DNA of 64,000 bases from NCBI GenBank assembly GCA_958298945.1, contig OY282610.1, positions 24,390,233 to 24,454,232 on the forward strand. Direction: 5' to 3'. Made by a program: the position numbers and the translations under genes. The DNA is from Atherix ibis (lineage: Eukaryota; Arthropoda; Insecta; Diptera; Athericidae). The first letter of the stretch is position 1. Every line of letters begins with the position of its first letter. Under the pieces are notes generated by a model. That model was not told the origin of the DNA. It saw only the letters and a list, made by a program, of their open reading frames with translations, and searched no databases. Below are positions 59,346 to 64,000 of this stretch, piece after piece.

Positions 59346-59949
59346 TCCAAAACGAAATTAGGTGCGGTTATCACTTAACGCAATCGAATATTTTTGGAAT
59401 TTTCCGAACAACAAGCATTGAATTGATGATTTTGCTGGTTGAATTCGACTGACCCCTCTCAGCCATCTCGATTGTGTGGTGATTAAAGTAGTTTTATTTT
59501 TCTGGTATTGCCTATGCGATGGCTATAACAATCGAAGAATACCATTCAGTTGTCATTCGTTTGAATATTTTTGTTTTGGAACTTTTGGCGAGGTCAGCTG
59601 GTGTTATTTGTTGTCTGTGGGGACGATATGTCAATACTTACAATTCCAATGATTTCAACGAGTACACTTAACCGTAACAGCGAGTAAGAAATCTAACTGA
59701 GGAAGTATAAATTTCCCTTATGACTTTTGGAATGATATCGTCAAGAACTTCACACCCTTTTACTAATATTTATATTCATTTTGAAAAATGTTTGTTCACA
59801 CAGAAAACCGAAAACAGAACAAACGAAATGAGACGCAATGAGAAAAAAACATATTCAAAAATTATTCAAGTGAGCATAGATGAGTTCATAGGAATTTTAA
59901 ACAAATTCGAAAGGGAAACCGTTTTTATTTCACTGGAGTCAACATGCCT

Positions 59950-62300
59950 TCGATAGGGTCAAAAATTTTAGACCCTGTTCGAAATTTAGCAATACGTTCG
60001 CTGTTCAAGCAGAAATTTTTCAAAAGACAGTATATCAATTTCTGTAAGATTTAGAATATAAAAATTTAGGACCTTCAATCCAGCAGGTAAGAATTTTTTT
60101 TGGGAGGTCTTTAAATAATTGTTTTTATTTAGAATAATTTAGTTGAGAGAGTTTAATGGTCAGAAACAAATCCTGTATTTGAGGTTATAGTAGATTTTGA
60201 GCCCTCATAGAAATTGGTAATATATTAATTAACGTACATTCATTGTACAACCAGAAAGTATGGAAAGTACAGGATATAATTTGCTGATGCATACATACCA
60301 AATACATAATAAATATTTTGAAATTTAAGATATTTACAAAAGCATTTTTTCGGATCTCTTAAACGAAAAGTATTATTTAGAGTAAGAAGAATATTTTTTG
60401 GATAAGAAGAATTTGATTGCATAGATTTATAAATCCACTATGACCTCAAAACAAACAAAACAAGTTGGGACCCTCGTGGATATTGGGAAAACATAATTTA
60501 ACGCGAATTCATAAAAGGGAGGGTATTAATTGCAGTTATCTCCAAGAAATGAAAATGTGTGTCCTTTTATAAATAAAAATATAAAAATTTAGGACCTACT
60601 CTGCAGCGGGTAGAGAATTTTTTAGGATCTCCTAAGCCATTATGGCTTATGTTAAATATTTTCTGGCATTAAAAGAATTTGATTGACAGAATATTAAATT
60701 CTAAATCAAATTCATTATGACCTCAAGACAAAAAGAAATTGAGACCCTCCTGGATATTGGGAAAAAAAATTTATCGCAAATTCATTTTCAAAAATGCAGG
60801 ATATAAATTACAGTAACCTCCAAGCTATGAAAATGTGGATCATTTAAAAATAAAAATATAAAAATTTTGGACCTACTCTGCAGCAGGTAAAGAATTTTTT
60901 GGGACTTCCTAAGCCATTATGGCATACGACAAATATTTTTAATCATAAAAAGAATTTGATTGACAGAATATTAAATTCCAAATCAAATTCACTATGACCT
61001 CGAGATACAAAAAAAATTGGGACCCTCCTGGATATTTGGAAAACATAATTTAACGCGAATTCTTAGAAAAGGTAGTGGAAAATGCAGGATATAAATTGCA
61101 GTAACCTCCAAGAAATGAAAGTGTGGGCACTTTTAAAAATAAAAATATAAAAATTTAGGACCTACTCTGCAGCAGGTAAAGATTTTTTTTGGGACCTTCT
61201 AAGCCATTATGATATACGAAAAATATTCTTTTTTTGAAATAAAGAGAATTACGATTGATAGATTATTAAATTCAGAATCAAGTTCACTATGACCTCAAGA
61301 CAATAACAATTTTGAACCCTCAAGAAAAATGGCCAAAAATGAGTCGACTTGCATTCATAGAACGAATCAAAACTCTAGGAAAGGTCGGATAGAAATCGTA
61401 GTTATCCTCAAAATACAATATAAACTTTTAGGATCTTTTAAAAAAAAAGTAAAAATAAAGCATAAAAATTTACGACCTTCGCTACATCAAGTATAATTTT
61501 TTTTTTAGACCTGTAAGACTCATATGCTTTCCAAAAATTTGTATTTAGATTTAGAAGAATCAAATTAAGAGAGTTTGAGAGTTTCCAATCAAATTTACAA
61601 TGAAATAAAGACTGTAAAAATTTTGCGCCCTCATAGAAATTGGAGAAAAACCAAAAGCATAAAAATTTAGGACCTATTCTACAGCAGGTGAGTATTTTTT
61701 TGGGTCTTTTCAATGCGGTAACTAAATAATATTTCTCAGAATAAAAAGAATCGGATTGACAGAACATAAGACCTATAACCAAATAACATACACTATGACC
61801 TCATGAAAATTGGGTAAAAAAAAATTAACTTCAATTCGTAAAACAAGCAAAAACATTTTCATTAAAAAGGATATTAATAAAATTATAGAAAAAAAAACAG
61901 TATATGAATCACTTTAACCTTAAAAATATAAAACTGTGAGACCTCATCCAAAAGAGCAAAAATCAAAACATTAAAACTTCAGAACTATTTCTAAGGTTTT
62001 TTTAGATTGAGAAGAATCTACACTGATAGAGTCTAAACCTTAGAATCAAGTCCACTATAACCTCAAGACAGTAAAAATTTTGATCCCACTCAATTTTTAA
62101 TTGAATTAAAATTACTTCCCATGCTACCATAGAACTAATAGAAATATTTTCTCAATATGAATCGCTTTGACCTTAAAACTATAAAAATTTAGGATCTTAA
62201 AATATAAATTTTGGATATTTTTAAGAAAACAAAATTTTAGAATCTCTCTTTTGAAAGGTATTGGAAGTCCTATTATGACTTTATAGAACTTCGCATTTAG
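59950..62300. repeat. Old tandem array of about 280-bp units
   Basis: Recurring landmarks: AAAAATATAAAAATTTAGGA followed by CCTACTCTGCAGCAGGTAAA, TTTTTTGGGA(C/T)CTTCTAAGC, CATTATGGC, AAAGAATTTGATTGACAGAA, AAATTCACTATGACCTCAAG, GGGACCCTCCTGGATATTGG, and a CAGTAACCTCCAAGAAATGA block. The TAGGACCTACTCTGCAGC landmark at about 60591, 60868 and 61156 gives about 277-288 bp. Flanking copies near 60070 and 61670 and beyond are increasingly diverged, so the edges are approximate. Confidence 0.85.
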
Positions 62301-62304
62301 GACC

Positions 62305-64000
62305 TTCTAGAAATTTAAATAAAAATCAATCGATACCAAAATAAAATGAGCCCGACTGAGGCAATACAAGAACCAGAGACACCTCCTCTATGACCTCAAG
62401 TAGAATAAAAAGGAGGGAATTTCCTTCGAAATTACTACGAATTTAATTAATATGTATTCAAAGGACCAAAAAGATATTAATTGAAGCGGTAAGTAATAGA
62501 CTAGCATCTTTGCTGTGACCTGAAGAATACGAAATTTCTAAATGTCCATTAAAATTATACAAAATTCTAAACCACATCCTTTTATAGTGCAAGGAGGTAC
62601 ACATTAAATGCATGCCAAAAATCTTTTGCAAACCGATAAGTAAATAGTATAAAATATCCTCCAAATTTATTAGATATTAGCAACATAGATTAGATACAAA
62701 AATCCAATACAAACATGAGCAGCCTACCGGACTCTTTCTCCTAATTGTCCCCTGAAAAAAGCCCACTCCGATTGAATGTATTCAGTCACGTTATGACAAT
62801 TTTCTTGTTGGATATTCAAAATTTGTAAAATTCTTTTTTTAGTTTTTAAAATTTGATTTGTTAGTGTTATTTTTGTCCTAGTTTAACTTTATCAGCTTTT
62901 CACTTGCAAAAATTTTTATTTGAATTTTTTTCTTTAGGCAAATAGAAACTCACATTTCCAAATACTCGATGGGATATGAAAAAATATTCTTCGAAAATTC
63001 GTCTACAAAAATAAAATGAATTTTTATTCATAATAAAGATAATCCTAACTTTATCTTATCGAAAAGTTAGGATTATCTTTTTATATATTAAAAAGTGTAG
63101 TAAAAAGATTACGTTCGAATTTGTTTCTTCATAGTTTTTCCTTTTATATCAAAAAGAAAATTACTTTGACTATCAACTATCATATTAAGATCGTCTGTCC
63201 GATAGGAAACATGAACAAATATTTTATTTCTTAAAAATAATATTTATTATAATAAATTGGCATTTTTAATATAATGTAAAAAAATACAAATATTTATAGT
63301 TAGATGAACCAGAGGGTGGTCGGGATATAACTGCACTAACATTTTGATAAGATTAGTTTGAAAATTTTAGTACTGCTCCGATCGAAATAAATCGTTACAC
63401 AATTTCCGATGTGATTGAAAATATACAAAAAATAAAGAAAATAAAATTTTCTATCAAAAAAATATATTTAAATAACTTTTTTTCATGAAATCGGTTGGTA
63501 ATAAAAATAAATCCTGACTTTAGGGAAAATTCGATGAGATCTTCTCATGGTCTGAACTTTCTATAATTTTTAATCCAAGAAGCGTCTACTTGGTCAAATT
63601 TCATTCATTATTTTAATTTCAGTGAAATTGGTAAATATTTAAAAATAAACTAAAATCAAAAACCCAAATAAGGTCAGATCGAAAGATTTTTAATGAAAAT
63701 TTGATTTTATAATTATTGAGAAATGGTAGACTTTAAATTATGTCAAAATAATGGATGCAAAGCAAACATAAATTATACTCACAAATCCGGTATTAAATTG
63801 TATTCCGAGTATATCAGAAAATAATACCTTCAATATTATCGTAAAATAGGATCTAAAATTATATTGAAAAATTTGATCTAAAATTATAGCAGAAAATCCG
63901 ACTAAAAATTATTTTCTAAGATCAGACCTAAAATTACGAGTATATCATAAAATTAGACGTAAGGAAAACGCCACAAAATTAGATCTTGGATTTTATCGTA
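62305..64000. other. AT-rich unique sequence to the window end
   Basis: No gene was recognised apart from the hairpin described separately. Near the right edge a loosely repeated motif (aaaattagatct / aaaattatatt) occurs but without a clear period. Confidence 0.4.
63035..63080. repeat. Perfect hairpin, 18-bp arms with 10-nt loop
   Basis: AAAGATAATCCTAACTTT at 63035-63052 is the exact reverse complement of 63063-63080, with the loop atcttatcga between them. Confidence 0.92.

Larger units (their letters stand above)
56040..59945. other. Long less AT-rich unique island (56.6-59.7 kb), candidate non-coding regulatory DNA
   Basis: Composition is clearly closer to balanced than elsewhere outside the T-box exons. 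Two 131-codon open frames lie antisense to each other at 56899-57294 and 56903-57298, but neither has a recognised domain. Low-complexity CCA-rich stretches occur at about 58710-58810 and 59290-59345 (ccacccag repeats), and a 13-14 bp direct repeat (ccgaccaccgttca) at about 59048-59080. Many homeodomain-like ATTA and ATCGAT sites are visible, but these are expected by chance. Enhancer-like function near a developmental regulator is inference only. Confidence 0.4.

Overview
This window looks like nuclear DNA from an insect, most likely a higher (brachyceran) fly. Four things point there: strong AT-richness (far above 60% outside exons), GT-AG introns, a T-box gene whose C-terminal part resembles Drosophila optomotor-blind (bifid), and decayed insect-type transposons (R1-like and Jockey-like non-LTR retrotransposons, several mariner lineages, and a second Tc1/mariner/IS630-type transposase family). 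No bacterial-style genes, operons, rRNA, tRNA or CRISPR array were recognised.

Only one host gene is supported. It is the 3' end of a plus-strand T-box gene (TBX2/3-type, probable bi/omb). A coding exon at 6714-6928 joins in frame, across a 162-bp intron, to a GC-rich exon at 7091-8058. Together they give the last 393 residues, without the T-box, whose exons should lie off the left edge. The TGA at 8056-8058 is followed in the same frame by 15 more sense codons, which may be a readthrough extension or a trace of alternative splicing. Bases 1-6713 are therefore intron. The very A-rich sequence after 8107 is 3' UTR and flank.

The remaining roughly 55 kb carries no other recognisable host gene. 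It is a mosaic of three things. (1) Transposon remains: R1-like 3' end (minus, 2.0-2.85 kb); I/Jockey-type remnant (plus, 10.3-11.8 kb); an RNase H-bearing non-LTR remnant (minus, 20.2-21.6 kb); IS630-type transposase fragments (24.5-25.1, 27.4-27.8 and 30.26-30.96 kb); a Jockey element (30.98-33.34 kb) split by a 771-bp mariner (31288-32058); two related mariners at 33687-34556 and 51486-52187; a nearly full-length dead mariner at 37209-38506; and another mariner remnant at about 49.95-50.69 kb. (2) At least seven unrelated tandem arrays: 31 bp (3.3-4.24 kb), about 245 bp (15.0-18.7 kb), about 151 bp derived from a transposase gene (25.06-25.74 kb), about 133 bp (38.54-40.96 kb), about 15 bp (43.26-44.3 kb), about 248/157 bp (53.7-56.04 kb) and about 280 bp (59.95-62.3 kb). 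Several show higher-order duplication. (3) Islands of unique, less AT-rich sequence (about 5.0-6.4, 28.2-29.4, 35.4-36.4, 41.3-43.2, 48.1-49.3 and 56.6-59.7 kb) without convincing coding potential. Beside a developmental T-box gene these are reasonable candidates for cis-regulatory DNA, but that is inference.

Edges of decayed transposons and arrays are approximate unless a terminal repeat or target-site duplication is named. Protein family calls come from reading motifs by eye, without database searches.
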